DNA of 52,171 nucleotides, from positions 1 through 52,171 of the forward strand of contig QKAR01000149.1 of assembly GCA_003246335.1 (NCBI GenBank), written 5' to 3'. Each line of letters begins with the position of its first letter. The first letter of the stretch is position 1. This document shows positions 8,076-16,241 of the stretch, piece after piece. The stretch comes from Spirochaetales bacterium. GTDB lineage: Bacteria; Spirochaetota; Spirochaetia; Treponematales; Treponemataceae. Below the pieces are notes generated by a model. The model did no database searches. It had not been told where the DNA came from and worked only from the letters and a program-made list of their open reading frames with translations. The position numbers were made by a program, and so were the translations under genes.

Positions 8076-10013
8076 ATGAAGCTTAATACAAAATTTTCCT
8101 TGACGATTGGGCTTTTCACGATTTTTAGCGCGGGCCTTTCAATTTTCCTGGTTTTTTCGTTCATGGGGGCTCTCTCGCTTCGCGCGTATCAGCTTCAGGC
8201 CAGTTCCGCGATCACCGAATGGCTCAAGCTCCGCGTATATCTTTCGGACCTTTTTTCGATCTCGTTCGACACCGACAACGTCCAGAAAAGTTGGCAACAG
8301 CACCGGACGGACGTAGCGGATAAATTTGAAATTTTCACGGAAACGCGGCAAAACGCCGCTTTTTCAAGCAAGACAAAGGAATTTTATAAGAATATATCGG
8401 GTCTTTTTAACCTCATAGACCCCCTGCTCGGAGACCTCAACGAAACGCTCTCGAACGTCAACAGCGGCGACTACACGAATTCGATCCGGCAAAGCCTGAA
8501 CGCGAGCGGCATCAATTACGTATTACTTTCGCGATCGGACGACAATAGCGGCGAGGTCGCCATCCTTTACTTGCGGCTCAACAGCGCGATTTCGAAAATG
8601 AACACGTATTCCGATGTCTTCCAAAGCGCCCTCGACCGCTTTCAGGACTCGCTCAGCGCCGACGTATCGCGTAAAATATATTGGATCACGATTCAAAGTT
8701 TCGTTCTGCTTGCCATCGGCTCTATACTCATTTTCGTGGTCATAAACCTGATTACCTCGAGGATAACGAAGCGTCTCCGGTTCATCTCGAACGAGACCGA
8801 GCGGCTTTCCTCAAAGGATTTTACCCGCGCCTTTTCCGATCGCGCCACCGACGAAATCGGCCAGCTCACGACCCATCTCGGCGCTACCGTCGCTTCGCTC
8901 AACGGCGTACTTTCCACCATAAAAGACGGCACGGTCGACGCGACCGACATGAGCGAATCGATTAATTTTTCCGCGGGAGAAGTCACCGCGGCGACGACGG
9001 AGATCAACGCGAACGTCGGCTCGATGCAAAAACAGTTCGACAATTTGCGCTCGGCGGTCCGCTCGGCGACCGAGGCACTCGAGTCGATGTCGTCATTCCT
9101 CGTCAATTTCGTCACCGACATAAATGCGCAAAGTTCCTCAATCGGCGAAAGTACGGTGTCCATCGCCGAAATGAACCAATCGATCATGGTCATCAGCAAA
9201 AAAGGGCAGGAAAAGCTGAGCCAAATAACCGAAATAAAAAAAGTCGCCACGGACGGCGAGGAAAAAATCGCGAACACCGAATCGATTCTCACCGGCGTCA
9301 CGACGGAGCTCGACAATGTTTCCTCGTTTATTGAAATGATTAACTCAATCGCCGAGCAAACGAGCATTCTTTCGATGAACGCGGCTATCGAAAGCGCGCA
9401 CGCGGGCGAGGCGGGCAAAGGCTTCGCCGTCGTCGCCGACGAAATCCAGAAGCTCGCGGAATCCACGACGGAAAACGCCCAACTCATCACGACGACCCTT
9501 ACCGACATCGTATCGAACGTCCAAGAAGCCCGGAATTCGAGCCAAATCGCCACGCAGGCGTTCACCGACACGTCGGAGGCGATCGGCGAACTGATCGAGA
9601 CGCTCAACGAAATCGTTTCGGCAATTCATTCCGTCGACGAGAAAAGCGAGCTTTTGGCGAGTCACTCGGCGGAAGTGTCCGAATCTACGAAAAAACTTTC
9701 AGCGCGAACGGGCAAGCTCGACGATTTGCGTAAAACCGCGATCTCGAACATTACGAGCATGGAATCGGTCTTTACCGAGGCAAGCGGCGGTATTAAGGAA
9801 ATTAATATCGGAACGGAAGACATTTTGGCGAAAATTCGACAAATTCACGACCTCAGCTCGCAAAGCAAAGACAAAATGGAAATTTTGCGCTCGATGCTCG
9901 ATGAATTTCAGACGATTGACCCGACTAAACTGGCGGTCGATGAAAATGAGCGGGAAATCGACGAAACGAACGAGGTTGAGGAAGCGCTTGAATCTGCTCC
10001 GGAGGTCGATTAA
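8076..10013 (+). CDS. methyl-accepting chemotaxis protein
   Basis: A 645-residue chemoreceptor. A membrane helix at about residues 8-32, a periplasmic region of roughly 170 residues predicted helical, a second membrane helix (about 200-225), a HAMP linker and a long cytoplasmic coiled coil follow in order. The signalling tip is present: [20 protein letters not shown] then [19 protein letters not shown]. It would bind CheW/CheA and control flagellar motors. GGAGG (8056-8060) is 15 bases from the ATG, too far, but seven from an ATG at 8068 that opens a 3-codon reading frame whose TGA overlaps the MCP ATG. A TAGTAT box (8061-8066) nine bases before the ATG is also seen. The gene ends exactly where the convergent response regulator ends. 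Confidence 0.95.
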   Translation: MKLNTKFSLTIGLFTIFSAGLSIFLVFSFMGALSLRAYQLQASSAITEWLKLRVYLSDLFSISFDTDNVQKSWQQHRTDVADKFEIFTETRQNAAFSSKTKEFYKNISGLFNLIDPLLGDLNETLSNVNSGDYTNSIRQSLNASGINYVLLSRSDDNSGEVAILYLRLNSAISKMNTYSDVFQSALDRFQDSLSADVSRKIYWITIQSFVLLAIGSILIFVVINLITSRITKRLRFISNETERLSSKDFTRAFSDRATDEIGQLTTHLGATVASLNGVLSTIKDGTVDATDMSESINFSAGEVTAATTEINANVGSMQKQFDNLRSAVRSATEALESMSSFLVNFVTDINAQSSSIGESTVSIAEMNQSIMVISKKGQEKLSQITEIKKVATDGEEKIANTESILTGVTTELDNVSSFIEMINSIAEQTSILSMNAAIESAHAGEAGKGFAVVADEIQKLAESTTENAQLITTTLTDIVSNVQEARNSSQIATQAFTDTSEAIGELIETLNEIVSAIHSVDEKSELLASHSAEVSESTKKLSARTGKLDDLRKTAISNITSMESVFTEASGGIKEINIGTEDILAKIRQIHDLSSQSKDKMEILRSMLDEFQTIDPTKLAVDENEREIDETNEVEEALESAPEVD

Positions 10014-10625
10014 TTAATTAGATTCGCTCGCCGCGGTAATAGCGCTGACGATTTCGGCCATTTCCAGAGGTTTTTTGAAGAATTTATCCGCGCCTAGCGC
10101 GTTGAACTCGGACTCGAGACCTTCGTCGTCCAGGGCCGTAATCACGATTACGTACGGTTTCCCGAACGCTTCGTCGTTCTTTATCCGTTTGCAGATTTCC
10201 TTGCCGTTTACGCCGGGCAAAGCGATGTCGAGAAGGACAAAACCGGGTTTTCTTTCAACAAGCTGGGCTCCGGCGTCAAACCCGTCAAAAGACTGATAAA
10301 TATTCAATTCCGGGATATTTTTCATCAAAAACGCCTTAATGGCGTTATTCAACGCAATGTCGTCGTCAATGATAATAACGGTTTTCCAGTTCGCCTCAGC
10401 GTCCGCGTTTTCCGAAAGGCCTTCCGGCATTCTCATGCCTCGTTCCTTGATGAAAGCGATTAAATCGTCTTTATAGACGCGATACTGCCCGCCGGGGGTA
10501 TTAAAGGCCTTTAGATAACCGTTGCGAATCCAGTTAATCGCGGTTTGATTCACTACGCCACACATGTTAGCGATTTCGAGCGCGGAAAAAATCTGTATTC
10601 GTTTCGGGTTTCCGTTCTTAGCCAT
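10014..10625 (-). CDS. response regulator with N-terminal excisionase/MerR-like HTH
   Basis: A 203-residue protein with reversed architecture: DNA-binding domain first (about residues 10-66, FSALEIANMCGVVNQTAINW then GYLKAFNTPGGQYRVYKDDL, the helix-turn-helix-wing of excisionase-like HTH proteins) and receiver domain second (about 80-200). The receiver has the acidic pocket IIIDDD, the phospho-acceptor Asp in LLDIALPGVNG, the switch Thr in ITA and Lys in FFKKPL. No histidine kinase is nearby, so its partner is unknown; the convergent chemoreceptor abuts it but is on the other strand. GAGGA precedes the ATG. It lies 27 bases after recX on the same strand and may share its transcript. Confidence 0.9.
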   Translation of the reverse strand: MAKNGNPKRIQIFSALEIANMCGVVNQTAINWIRNGYLKAFNTPGGQYRVYKDDLIAFIKERGMRMPEGLSENADAEANWKTVIIIDDDIALNNAIKAFLMKNIPELNIYQSFDGFDAGAQLVERKPGFVLLDIALPGVNGKEICKRIKNDEAFGKPYVIVITALDDEGLESEFNALGADKFFKKPLEMAEIVSAITAASESN

Positions 10626-10652
10626 AATTCCTCGATTAAAGTTAACTCTATA

Positions 10653-11312
10653 TTACCGTTTTTCCCGGCATTCTTCAATGGTTTTCATCGCAAAGCCCTT
10701 TCTTATGAGAGAAACTCGAATTTGCTCGTCCGATTTTCCCAATCTCTCTAATTTGTTTAAGGCTTTATGGCATAAATCACGCTCATCCGCCTCGGCGAAT
10801 AGCGAACGAAGGGCTTGCTCAGCGACATCGCGGGAAACGCCGCGGGTGAGCAAGCCCGCGAGAAGTTTTCGCCTGCCTTCGCCGACGCGATTCACGCGGG
10901 AGCGCAACCAAGCTTCAGCATAGCGCGCGTCGTCCAAATAACCGCAAGACGCCAAATACGCGAGGGCTGGTTCGCTTTCATCCCGCGTATATCCTTTTTT
11001 TGATAGTTTAACGCTCAGCAACGAGCGACAATGCTCGGCGCGAGCCAAATACGCGAGAGCCGCGCGTTCGGCGAGAAATACGCGAGCGGACGAAAGCAAT
11101 GACTCGGCGAGCGAGTCCGTCAATGCTACGGGAACGCCCTCAAGCGCGTATGCGCACTCGGGCGACAGATAGGCCGCTCGTACCAAAAAAGAAGGGCCTT
11201 CTTCCGGATATACCGATAGGATTCCGGTCGAGGCCCATTCTGTTTTTCGTATGACGAAACGAAAATTAACGCTTGCTGAACTGGAATCTGCGCCGTGCAC
11301 CGCGCTGTCCAT
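10653..11312 (-). CDS. recX: RecX regulatory protein
   Basis: RecX family proteins bind RecA filaments and limit recombination. The core AYLARAEHCRSLLSVKLSKKGY and YLDDARYAEAWLRSRV are typical of the three-helix RecX repeats; a third repeat ends at QIRVSLIRKGF. The protein is about 219 residues. The start is awkward: no ATG, GTG or TTG occurs in frame between the rpsI stop (11266) and the conserved region, so translation must begin inside rpsI (ATG 11312, or GTG 11300), giving roughly 35-47 bases of overlap. This places recX in the rplM-rpsI transcript, an uncommon location. recA is not in the window. Confidence 0.82.
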   Translation of the reverse strand: MDSAVHGADSSSASVNFRFVIRKTEWASTGILSVYPEEGPSFLVRAAYLSPECAYALEGVPVALTDSLAESLLSSARVFLAERAALAYLARAEHCRSLLSVKLSKKGYTRDESEPALAYLASCGYLDDARYAEAWLRSRVNRVGEGRRKLLAGLLTRGVSRDVAEQALRSLFAEADERDLCHKALNKLERLGKSDEQIRVSLIRKGFAMKTIEECREKR

Positions 11313-11658
11313 ACTTCTTGCGCTCAACCATACGGGAATCGCGGGTAAGAAGTCCATTCGCCTTAAGCGAAGTGTGGTTCGTCACGTCAACCTGCGCAAG
11401 CGCGCGGGAAATGCCGTGGCTGCACGCTCCGGCCTGGCCGTTAAGACCGCCGCCGTACACCGTAATGACGATGTCATACTTCGTGTCGCTCGCGGTGACC
11501 ATCAAGGGCCGGCGAACGATCTGTACCTGCTCGGGAGTGGCGAAGTACGCCGCCACTTCTTTATCGTTAACGAGCATTTTTCCATTTCCCTCGCGAACGA
11601 ACACGCGAGCTACCGCGTTCTTCCGTCGACCCGTTCCAATTCCGATATTCTTAATCAC
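11266..11658 (-). CDS. rpsI: 30S ribosomal protein S9
   Basis: A 130-residue protein of normal length. GTGRRKNAVARVFVREGNGK at the start and the C-terminal GQRGARRRFQFSKR tail, which reaches into the P site to touch tRNA, identify uS9. The usual C-terminal consensus is KARRRPQFSKR, so the Pro-to-Phe change is a minor variant. It follows rplM by 12 bases, the universal bacterial arrangement, and overlaps the start of recX. Confidence 0.97.
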   Translation of the reverse strand: MIKNIGIGTGRRKNAVARVFVREGNGKMLVNDKEVAAYFATPEQVQIVRRPLMVTASDTKYDIVITVYGGGLNGQAGACSHGISRALAQVDVTNHTSLKANGLLTRDSRMVERKKYGQRGARRRFQFSKR

Positions 11659-11670
11659 GATCGATACTCC

Positions 11671-12099
11671 TTAGACTTCCACGGCCTGTGGATTCTGGGC
11701 GGCATGGGGATGGGTTGATCCCGCGTAAACTTTCACGTTGGTCAGCAGTTTGCGGCCAAGCGGTCCCTTCGGAAGCATACCTTTAATCGCGAACGTAATC
11801 GGATCCTCGGGATGCCGGGCGAGGAGTTTGTTATACGAAAGAGCCTGAAGGTGACCGACAAAGCCGGTGTGATGATAATAAATCTTTCCTTCGGGCTTAT
11901 TTCCCGTCATAATCGCCTTTTCCGCATTGATAATGACGATAAAATCACCAATTTCCTGATGGGGAGCGTAAGTAACTTTGTGCTTGCCCCTCAGCATGTA
12001 CGCGGCTTTCGCGGCGACTCGCCCTACGGGTTTATCGGCGGCGTCAATGACGAACCAGGCCCGAGGCGCTTCATGCGGTTTTACGAAAAGTGTCTTCAT
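11671..12099 (-). CDS. rplM: 50S ribosomal protein L13
   Basis: A 142-residue protein, usual length. AWFVIDAADKPVGRVAAKAA, the GKHKVTYAPHQEIGDFIVIINAEKA block and RMLPKGPLGRKLL-like segment (here KGMLPKGPLGRKLL) are diagnostic of uL13, an early-assembly large-subunit protein. AAGG lies before the ATG. It is first in the rplM-rpsI-recX transcript, behind a leader of about 100 bases with two hairpins. Confidence 0.97.
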   Translation of the reverse strand: MKTLFVKPHEAPRAWFVIDAADKPVGRVAAKAAYMLRGKHKVTYAPHQEIGDFIVIINAEKAIMTGNKPEGKIYYHHTGFVGHLQALSYNKLLARHPEDPITFAIKGMLPKGPLGRKLLTNVKVYAGSTHPHAAQNPQAVEV

Positions 12100-12236
12100 G
12101 TACGTACCTTAAAAAAAATAATTAAAACGCCGCGCGACATTTTAGCGCGCTAACGTTTGGGCGAAACATGGCTCGCGCCATATAACGCAGATAATGTGGG
12201 TTATTCAATATATAAGCATTCGTCAAAGACTGTCAA
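12100..12236 (-). promoter_or_regulatory. rplM promoter and structured leader
   Basis: On the minus strand TTGACA (12236-12231), an 18-base spacer and TATATT (12212-12207) form a strong sigma70-type promoter with start near 12200. The resulting leader of about 100 bases contains an ATGGC/GCCAT hairpin (12181-12168) and the perfect palindrome TTAGCGCGCTAA (12153-12142) before the ribosome site. A leader that binds L13 or S9 for feedback control is possible but not shown. Confidence 0.65.
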
Positions 12237-12249
12237 GAAGGCAAGCCGG

Positions 12250-12498
12250 TCATTCCGGGGTATTGCCGACCGCCTTTGCGGCCTTTTCTTCCTTTTTTGC
12301 CTCTTTTTTGTCTTTTAGATCCGCGATGCCGATGAATATCGCGACGAGTCCGATAAAGGCGGCGAGTACGGGTAAACCGCCTTTCAAAAACTGCACGATC
12401 TCCTTTCCCCACCCTAAGCCGAACCCAACGCTCTCGGGCGAGCAGGCGGCAAACGCCGTAAACGCGATTAAAACGATACCGACGATCAAAGCGACCAT
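12250..12498 (-). CDS. small two-helix membrane protein, unknown
   Basis: An 82-residue protein with two hydrophobic segments (MVALIVGIVLIAFTAFAAC near the start and GGLPVLAAFIGLVAIFIGIA in the middle) and a Lys/Glu-rich cytoplasmic tail (DLKDKKEAKKEEKAAK). GGAGG six bases before ATG 12498 fixes this start, although the frame is open to 12558. I do not recognise the family. It lies upstream of and on the same strand as rplM but the strong rplM promoter separates them. Confidence 0.7.
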   Translation of the reverse strand: MVALIVGIVLIAFTAFAACSPESVGFGLGWGKEIVQFLKGGLPVLAAFIGLVAIFIGIADLKDKKEAKKEEKAAKAVGNTPE

Positions 12499-12570
12499 TT
12501 CTTGCCTCCGCAGGAGATTCGCCGTTACTCGGGCGAATATCGCCGATAATTTTCTCACAATACGCGGGTA

Positions 12571-12599
12571 TGGTCAACCACGATTCGAATCTATATACT
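12571..12599 (+). promoter_or_regulatory. azlC promoter, leaderless spacing
   Basis: TGGTCA (12571-12576, 4 of 6), a 17-base spacer and TATACT (12594-12599, 5 of 6) are followed by only nine bases before ATG 12609. No Shine-Dalgarno is present, so the mRNA should have almost no 5' untranslated region. Confidence 0.5.
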
Positions 12600-12608
12600 G
12601 ACGCCACT

Positions 12609-13313
12609 ATGAGCTTACGCGCATCGATACATACGAAGTTCGCGGCGATTCTTCGCGCGGCTTTTCCCGTAACGGTTCCCGTCTTATTCGGATATATCGC
12701 AATCGGCATTCCGTTTGGGCTTCTCGTCGTCAAAACCGGCTATCCCTGGTGGGTCGCCGTCCTCATGAGCGTTTTTATGTACGCGGGAGCCGGGCAGTAC
12801 GTCGCCATCGGCCTCTTTGCCGCGAATGCGCCGCTCGCCGGTATGCTCGTGGCGACGTTGCTCGTTAACGTTCGGCATATCGTCTACGGACTTTCCCTCA
12901 TAGAAAAATTCAAGACGGTCGGACGCTGGAAACCGTACCTTATTTTTTCGCTCACGGACGAGACTTACGCGCTTTTGACGGGCGTTAAACGGCCCCAAGA
13001 ACTCCCGCCGGGACCGTTTTACGGATCGATCGCGTTGCTCGATCAAGCGTATTGGGTTATCGGTACCGTTATAGGCGCCTTTGCGGGAACGATTATTCCG
13101 TATTCATTTAAGGGTATTGATTTTGCCCTGACGGCCCTGTTTGCCGTATTGCTTATCGACCAGGTACGGGCAGCGAAAGACCCCGTGCCGGCGGCTATCG
13201 GCATCGTTGCCGCCATCGCGGCGGTAATCGTCGTCGGCCCGGCGCATATGCTGATCGTGGCCCTCGCCGCGGCGCTCGCCGTCTTAATCTTACTGAGGGG
13301 GAATAAACGATGA
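12609..13313 (+). CDS. azlC: AzlC-family branched-chain amino acid exporter, large subunit
   Basis: A 234-residue membrane protein. FPVTVPVLFGYIAIGIPFGL, FMYAGAGQYVAIGLFAA and LLVNVRHIVYGLSL are the conserved AzlC segments; the FSLTDETYAL segment follows. AzlC with AzlD exports branched-chain amino acids (in Bacillus, azaleucine resistance; in Corynebacterium the equivalent is BrnFE). The small partner follows with an ATGA overlap. The frame is open upstream to 12570, but the -10 box at 12594-12599 favours ATG 12609. Confidence 0.92.
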   Translation: MSLRASIHTKFAAILRAAFPVTVPVLFGYIAIGIPFGLLVVKTGYPWWVAVLMSVFMYAGAGQYVAIGLFAANAPLAGMLVATLLVNVRHIVYGLSLIEKFKTVGRWKPYLIFSLTDETYALLTGVKRPQELPPGPFYGSIALLDQAYWVIGTVIGAFAGTIIPYSFKGIDFALTALFAVLLIDQVRAAKDPVPAAIGIVAAIAAVIVVGPAHMLIVALAAALAVLILLRGNKR

Positions 13314-13633
13314 CGCCCATTGAACAAGCCGTACTCGCCGTATTACTCATGGGACTCATCATACTCGCGACACGGACGTTTCCCTTCGCGCTTTTTTCGC
13401 GAAAAGACCCGCCCGCCGCGCTCAAATTCGTGGAGCGCTATATCCCGCCAATGGTCATGGCGGTACTCGTCGTATACTGCCTTAAGGACGTCGCGTGGGC
13501 CGTTTCGCCGCATGGGCTCCGGGAAGTCGCCGCGCTCGCCGCCGTCGTCGTCCTTCATCTGCTGAAAAGAAACGCGTTAATTTCAATATTTGGCGGGACC
13601 GCCCTCTATATGTTCCTGATCGCGCGATTTTAA
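13310..13633 (+). CDS. azlD: AzlD-family exporter, small subunit
   Basis: A 107-residue protein with four hydrophobic segments; length and the opening LIILATRTFPFALFSRKDPP match the AzlD family, whose members form the exporter with AzlC. The start overlaps the azlC stop (ATGA) and GAGGGGG lies upstream within azlC, so the two are translated together. Confidence 0.9.
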   Translation: MTPIEQAVLAVLLMGLIILATRTFPFALFSRKDPPAALKFVERYIPPMVMAVLVVYCLKDVAWAVSPHGLREVAALAAVVVLHLLKRNALISIFGGTALYMFLIARF

Positions 13634-13638
13634 CGGGT

Positions 13639-13662
13639 CTCGGGCGGCGCAGTCACGCCGCC
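13639..13662. terminator. 9-bp GC hairpin between convergent genes
   Basis: CGGGCGGCG (13639-13647) and CGCCGCCCG (13654-13662) enclose a six-base loop. It lies between the azlD stop and the convergent membrane-protein gene. There is little T-tract on either side, so it may stop or protect transcripts from both directions without being a textbook intrinsic terminator. Confidence 0.5.
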
Positions 13663-13671
13663 CGCCCCAGC

Positions 13672-14100
13672 TCAATTAAACTTTTTGTTGACGCAAATAA
13701 GGCCGCCGAGCACCATCAAATGGCTCGAAAGAGTCGAAAGATACGCCAAGACGTTTTTTGCGCTTTTGAAAACAGAGCCTTCGGTAAACGTCCCCAGAAA
13801 ATCCACGAGCACGATATTCGCGACCCAGAGGATCACGAACGCGAAAATAATGATGTCGGTAAGACGGAGATCCGTCGTAAAGAGCTCGGCGAGCAAAAAA
13901 GCGCCCGCGATTATCTCGCAAATCGACAAAACGACCACGAAAATCGTCGTTGCCGTCTGACTTTTGACGAAATCGTTCAAAAAATTGACGACAGCCGATA
14001 AATCGCCCGCGTTCGAGCGCATTATGCCGGTGATGCCGCTCACGAGCAAATAAAGGGCGACCGCTATCTGCAATATGGTAAGACCGATGCTCCGTTTCAT
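13672..14100 (-). CDS. four-helix membrane protein, unknown
   Basis: A 142-residue protein with four predicted membrane helices (near residues 5-25, 50-73, 82-103 and 118-137). AAGGAG precedes the ATG. The short four-helix layout recalls DoxX-like proteins, but no diagnostic residues are seen and I do not assign a family. It is divergent from the next gene and appears to be a single-gene transcript. Confidence 0.7.
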   Translation of the reverse strand: MKRSIGLTILQIAVALYLLVSGITGIMRSNAGDLSAVVNFLNDFVKSQTATTIFVVVLSICEIIAGAFLLAELFTTDLRLTDIIIFAFVILWVANIVLVDFLGTFTEGSVFKSAKNVLAYLSTLSSHLMVLGGLICVNKKFN

Positions 14101-14147
14101 GGTGTACTCCTTGTTCTTCTATCCAATCATTCGCTACTATTTATACC

Positions 14148-14984
14148 ATGCAATATCGGCACATTCCGCGTATAGCGGAGAGGGAATTTTCAATCATTAC
14201 GCCAGGACTAACGGGCGGACTATCGGTAGCTGAGTCGGAAGCGCTGATAAAAGGCGCGACCGAACGCGGCATCACGTCGATCTGGCTCGACGCCGACGCG
14301 GACGCGCAAACTGCGGCGAAAATCCGGAGCTCAGCGGGCGACGTTCGGCGGGTTTCTTTCTTTATTAGTTACCGCGTCGCCGCTCTGGATAGCCTCGCCA
14401 AACGACTCCAGGAAGCCGACGCGACAAGCAAAGACTTTCTCGTCTGCGTTTTTTCCGGCGATGAGGACGAAAGACTCCTCGAGAAAAAAGAGGTATTGCG
14501 CGAAGCGAGAGCGGCGCTGAATCAGGGGAAAATCGCCGGAGTCGGCTTTTGGGCGCCGCCCCGGGCTTCAACCATCGTACCGCTCATCGACGCGTGGGAC
14601 GAATGGGCTTTTTTCGCGACCGACTGCGATTACGTCGCCCTCTCCGACGAATCGCTTGGCATAACCGGAGCCATCGAATACGCGACAGCCGCCGACGTGG
14701 GATTCGTCGCGACAAACGCGCTCGCGAACGGAAGACTGGACGCGGTGCCTCCGGACGTTCACGAGATATTCCGAAACGCGCCCGTTCCGCGCGCCCACGA
14801 CGAATGGGCGCTTCGCGCGCTTTGGGAGCGGCAGGAACTCGTGACGGCGGTTTGGGCGCCGCGCTCGGCCGCGGACGTCGAGCGCAAGGCCGTTTTCGCC
14901 GAGGCGGGGCGTCCGAACAGCCTCCCGTCGCGGGAATTGGCGGCGATCCGCGCGGCGGCGGCGAAACTCAGGGAATCCCGCTAA
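14148..14984 (+). CDS. divergent aldo/keto-reductase-like protein, probably not a classical enzyme
   Basis: A 278-residue cytoplasmic protein. The start MQYRHIPRIAEREFSIIT parallels the MxYRxLGxTGxxVSxxGLG opening of aldo/keto reductases, and KKEVLREARAALNQGKIAGVGFW parallels the family's LEELKKxGKIRAIGVS helix-strand. The catalytic Asp-x4-Tyr region is not recognisable: the corresponding segment ITSIWLDADADAQ has no Tyr. So this looks like a barrel that kept the fold but lost the tetrad. A TACTAT box (14135-14140) seven bases before the ATG and the absence of a Shine-Dalgarno suggest a leaderless mRNA. The family call is tentative. Confidence 0.5.
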   Translation: MQYRHIPRIAEREFSIITPGLTGGLSVAESEALIKGATERGITSIWLDADADAQTAAKIRSSAGDVRRVSFFISYRVAALDSLAKRLQEADATSKDFLVCVFSGDEDERLLEKKEVLREARAALNQGKIAGVGFWAPPRASTIVPLIDAWDEWAFFATDCDYVALSDESLGITGAIEYATAADVGFVATNALANGRLDAVPPDVHEIFRNAPVPRAHDEWALRALWERQELVTAVWAPRSAADVERKAVFAEAGRPNSLPSRELAAIRAAAAKLRESR

Positions 14985-15116
14985 AAAAACTATTGACACA
15001 ATGGTTCAAATTCAACAAAGTCACATGAGTATACCGAAATGAGGATACGGCCTTTCGCCCCGGGAATCGTTCCACGGGGCGTTTATTTCGTCGGCCAGGG
15101 AGGACAGGGAAAAAGA

Positions 15117-16241
15117 TTGAAAGGATGCGACGTTTCGATCGAACACGTGTCGAAGTCTTTTGGGACTTTTCACGCTCTTGATGACGCGAACATCAAGATT
15201 CATAAGGGCGAGTTTTTCTCGCTCCTCGGACCATCAGGCTGCGGAAAAACGACGTTGCTCCGCATCATCGCCGGCTTCGAGACGCCCGATTCGGGAGTCG
15301 TCGCCTTCGACGGAAAGAACATCATCGGCATCGACCCCAACAAGCGGCAGTCGAACACGGTGTTTCAGAATTACGCGCTTTTCCCCCATCTTTCGGTTTT
15401 CGAGAACGTTGCCTTTCCCTTGCGCATCCGCAAGGTAGACGGCGCGACGATCAACAAAAAAGTGATGGAATACCTCCACCTCGTCCAGCTCGACGCGCAT
15501 GTTCACAAAAAGCCGAATCAGCTTTCGGGCGGCCAAAAGCAGCGGGTCGCCATCGCGCGAGCCCTCATTAACGAGCCGAGCGTGCTCTTGCTTGACGAGC
15601 CGCTTTCCGCCCTGGACGCGAAACTTCGATCGAACCTCCTCGTCGAGCTCGACGCAATCCATGACCAAATCGGCATTACCTTCATTTACGTCACGCACGA
15701 CCAGAGCGAGGCGCTTTCGGTTTCCGACCATATCGCGGTCATGAATCAGGGCAAAGTGCTCCAAATCGGCACGCCGTTCGAGATTTACGAAAGCCCCGCG
15801 ACCGAATTCGTCGCGAAATTCATCGGGGACACGAACCTTTTCGATTCCCGCGTCGTCGAATGCGCCCCGCACAAGGACGACGAGTTCATGGTCACGCTCG
15901 ACGTCCCGGAACTCGGGCGCCAAATCAAGGTAACCGATTACGACGAGACGAAAGACGGCCAACAGGTCAGCTTTACCGTCCGCCCGGAGAAAATCCGCAT
16001 CACGCTCGAGGAACCGCACAGCGCCAAGGAGCTTAACGTGTTCCGCGGCGTCGTCGAAGAACCGGTGTATTCGGGCTTTCAGTCGAAATTTTACGTGCGC
16101 CTGGAAAACGGGACGGTGTTGCGCGTGTTCAAGCAGCATCAAAATTACCTGGAAGACGGGCCGGAAATCGCCTGGAAAGACACGGTATACGTGTCCTGGA
16201 GCGCGAACGACGGCTACATCGTCGAGGTAATCAACCAATGA
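15117..16241 (+). CDS. potA: spermidine/putrescine ABC transporter ATP-binding protein PotA
   Basis: ATPase of the polyamine importer, about 375 residues. It shows Walker A (GPSGCGKTTLLR), Q-loop (FQNYALFPHLSV), signature LSGGQKQRVAIARAL, Walker B LLLDEPLSALD and the switch His in YVTHDQSEALS, then a C-terminal TOBE-type regulatory domain (FTVRPEKI onward). The frame is open upstream to ATG 15039, but homology starts at VSIEHVSKSFG; a TTG at 15117, with AGGGA six bases upstream and GGGAGG a little further, is the likely start. TTGACA occurs at 14993-14998 without a convincing -10. It overlaps potB by four bases (ATGA). Confidence 0.94.
   Translation: MKGCDVSIEHVSKSFGTFHALDDANIKIHKGEFFSLLGPSGCGKTTLLRIIAGFETPDSGVVAFDGKNIIGIDPNKRQSNTVFQNYALFPHLSVFENVAFPLRIRKVDGATINKKVMEYLHLVQLDAHVHKKPNQLSGGQKQRVAIARALINEPSVLLLDEPLSALDAKLRSNLLVELDAIHDQIGITFIYVTHDQSEALSVSDHIAVMNQGKVLQIGTPFEIYESPATEFVAKFIGDTNLFDSRVVECAPHKDDEFMVTLDVPELGRQIKVTDYDETKDGQQVSFTVRPEKIRITLEEPHSAKELNVFRGVVEEPVYSGFQSKFYVRLENGTVLRVFKQHQNYLEDGPEIAWKDTVYVSWSANDGYIVEVINQ

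Noticed and set aside
8693-9607. 304-codon open frame antisense to the chemoreceptor
   Set aside because: It mirrors the coiled-coil coding pattern and has no domain, no ribosome site and no promoter.
14993-15035. TTGACA upstream of potA as a full promoter
   Set aside because: No acceptable -10 hexamer lies 16-18 bases downstream; the nearest TATACC is about 31 bases away. It is mentioned only as a possible -35.
15234-16238. 334-codon open frame antisense to potA
   Set aside because: potA has all ABC motifs on the plus strand; the antisense product has no recognisable feature.
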